Position numbers and translations under genes: made by a program
Assembly (NCBI GenBank): GCA_016937135.1
Contig: JAFGWO010000099.1
Span: forward strand, 1 to 6,623
Direction: 5' to 3'
From: Pseudomonadota bacterium
GTDB taxonomy: Bacteria; BMS3Abin14
Length of the DNA: 6,623 bases
Shown: positions 5,614-6,623 of the stretch, one piece after another
How the letters are laid out: each line of letters opens with the position of its first letter
Position numbering within the stretch: the first letter of the stretch is position 1
The notes under the pieces: model-generated
Seen by the model: the letters and a program-made list of their open reading frames with translations, nothing else
The model's database searches: none
What the model was told of the DNA's origin: nothing

Positions 5614-6623
5614 ATGAAAGAAACCCGATATTCCGACGCCGGCGTTGATATTTCCGCGGCCGATGACGCCAAAAACCGGATCAAATCCATCGTTAAATCC
5701 ACCTGCGGGCCTTCCGTCATCGGCGGTCTGGGAGGCTTCGGAGGGCTTTTTTCAACCGAAGGGTTCCCTCCCGAGCCTGTCCTCGTCTCCAGCGTGGACG
5801 GCGTCGGAACAAAACTGAAGATCGCATTCCTCCTTGACCGTCATGAAACCGTCGGAGGCGATCTGGTCAACCACTGCGTAAACGACATCCTCGTCCAGGG
5901 GGCAAGGCCTCTCTTTTTCATGGATTACCTTGCTACCGGCCGCCTGAGTCCCGGCATCGTGGAGAAGGTCGTCAAGGGGATCGCGGAAGCCTGCCGGATA
6001 AACGGGTGCGCCCTCCTCGGCGGGGAAACGGCCGAGATGCCAGGCTTTTATGCGGAGGGGGAATACGACCTCGCGGGCACCATTGTCGGCGTCGTGGCCA
6101 GGGAGAACCTTCTTACCGGCCAGTCCGTGACCTCCGGCGACACCATCCTCGCCCTCGCCTCCTCAGGTTTGCACACCAACGGGTATTCCCTGGCCAGAAA
6201 AGTCCTCCTGGAAATGGCGGAACTTTCCCTCGAAGATACCCACCCTGAACTCGGAAGATCCCTGGGAGATGAACTCCTTGCGCAACACCGTTCCTACGGA
6301 CCCACTCTGCTCCCCTTACTGACCCACTTCCCTTTCCACGGGCTGATCCACATTACCGGCGGAGGTTTCGAAGGCAATATCCCGAGGGTGGTCCCCGAGG
6401 AGATGAAGGCCGTCATCCGGAAGGGATCCTGGCAGGTGCCCCCCATCTTTTCCCTCATTGCCCGCCTGGGAAACGTTCCCGAGGACGAGATGTTCAGGAC
6501 CTTCAATATGGGACTGGGCATGATCGTCATCGTTCCACGGTCGGAGGCCGGGGACATCGCGGCAGCCCTTTCCGAGGCAGGGGAAAAGGTCTTTGAGGTG
6601 GGCCGGATCGAACCGAGGGAACC
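5614..6623 (+). CDS. purM: Phosphoribosylformylglycinamidine cyclo-ligase (AIR synthetase), C-terminal end missing
   Basis: PurM closes the imidazole ring of the purine precursor: it converts FGAM to AIR with ATP, the fifth step of IMP synthesis in the cytoplasm. The frame from ATG 5614 stays open for 336 codons to the window edge. Family signatures follow in order: YSDAGVDI at the N-terminus, SSVDGVGTKLKIA, VNHCVNDILVQGA, LGGETAEMPGFY (GGETAEM from residue 136), SSGLHTNGYSLAR, HITGGGFEGNIPR, and FNMGLGM near the end. Known members are about 345-350 residues, so probably only ten or so residues and the stop are missing. No clear Shine-Dalgarno lies before the ATG (CGGAACCTGAACCCTGTT precedes it), which is unusual for a well-expressed housekeeping gene; start is chosen because MKETRYSDAGVDI matches the family N-terminus. 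A promoter candidate lies at 5503-5531. purN often follows purM in other genomes, but that would lie outside the window. Confidence 0.97.
   Translation, partial: MKETRYSDAGVDISAADDAKNRIKSIVKSTCGPSVIGGLGGFGGLFSTEGFPPEPVLVSSVDGVGTKLKIAFLLDRHETVGGDLVNHCVNDILVQGARPLFFMDYLATGRLSPGIVEKVVKGIAEACRINGCALLGGETAEMPGFYAEGEYDLAGTIVGVVARENLLTGQSVTSGDTILALASSGLHTNGYSLARKVLLEMAELSLEDTHPELGRSLGDELLAQHRSYGPTLLPLLTHFPFHGLIHITGGGFEGNIPRVVPEEMKAVIRKGSWQVPPIFSLIARLGNVPEDEMFRTFNMGLGMIVIVPRSEAGDIAAALSEAGEKVFEVGRIEPRE

Overview
The window reads as ordinary chromosomal DNA from a GC-rich Gram-negative bacterium. It holds six protein genes, two of them cut by the window edges. The Gram-negative reading rests on a lipoprotein signal with no aspartate after the lipid cysteine (outer-membrane sorting), a DUF2065 membrane protein, and a membrane-bound c-di-GMP signalling pair. 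The mix of genes and codon style would fit a Desulfobacterota/Desulfuromonadia-type (former deltaproteobacterial) genome. That is an inference from general impression, because no marker here fixes the taxon.

Layout. Positions 1-932 hold a minus-strand pair: a DUF2065 small membrane protein (932-729) followed by queA (660 to beyond base 1), the enzyme that transfers the ribosyl group of SAM to preQ1-tRNA in queuosine synthesis. A roughly 257-base divergent intergenic region (933-1189) carries inverted repeats and an AT-rich block. From 1190 the plus strand carries two tightly linked genes: a membrane-anchored GAF/HD-GYP phosphodiesterase (1190-2677) and a Cache-like/HAMP/GGDEF diguanylate cyclase (2677-4359). 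The stop codon of the first and start codon of the second share one base. The cyclase gene runs 23 bases into the end of a convergent gene for a lipoprotein with a long helical middle and a C-terminal SH3b domain (5311-4337, minus strand). An intergenic region of about 300 bases (5312-5613), unusually AT-rich in its middle, holds plausible divergent promoters, each with a perfect TTGACA box. One serves the lipoprotein and the other serves purM (5614 to beyond 6623), the AIR synthetase of purine synthesis.

How the genes work together. The biologically coherent unit is the c-di-GMP module. A degrading enzyme with a cytoplasmic GAF sensor and a synthesising enzyme with a predicted periplasmic Cache-like sensor are made from one transcript, apparently with coupled translation. 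The cyclase keeps its product-inhibition site and the Asp typical of GTP-specific cyclases. The SH3b lipoprotein is convergent with this module and might be an envelope effector or a chance neighbour. queA and purM are housekeeping genes flanking it. I see no mobile element, CRISPR array, tRNA or rRNA, and no clearly novel system. The most interesting points are the coupled opposing enzymes and the uncharacterised lipoprotein.
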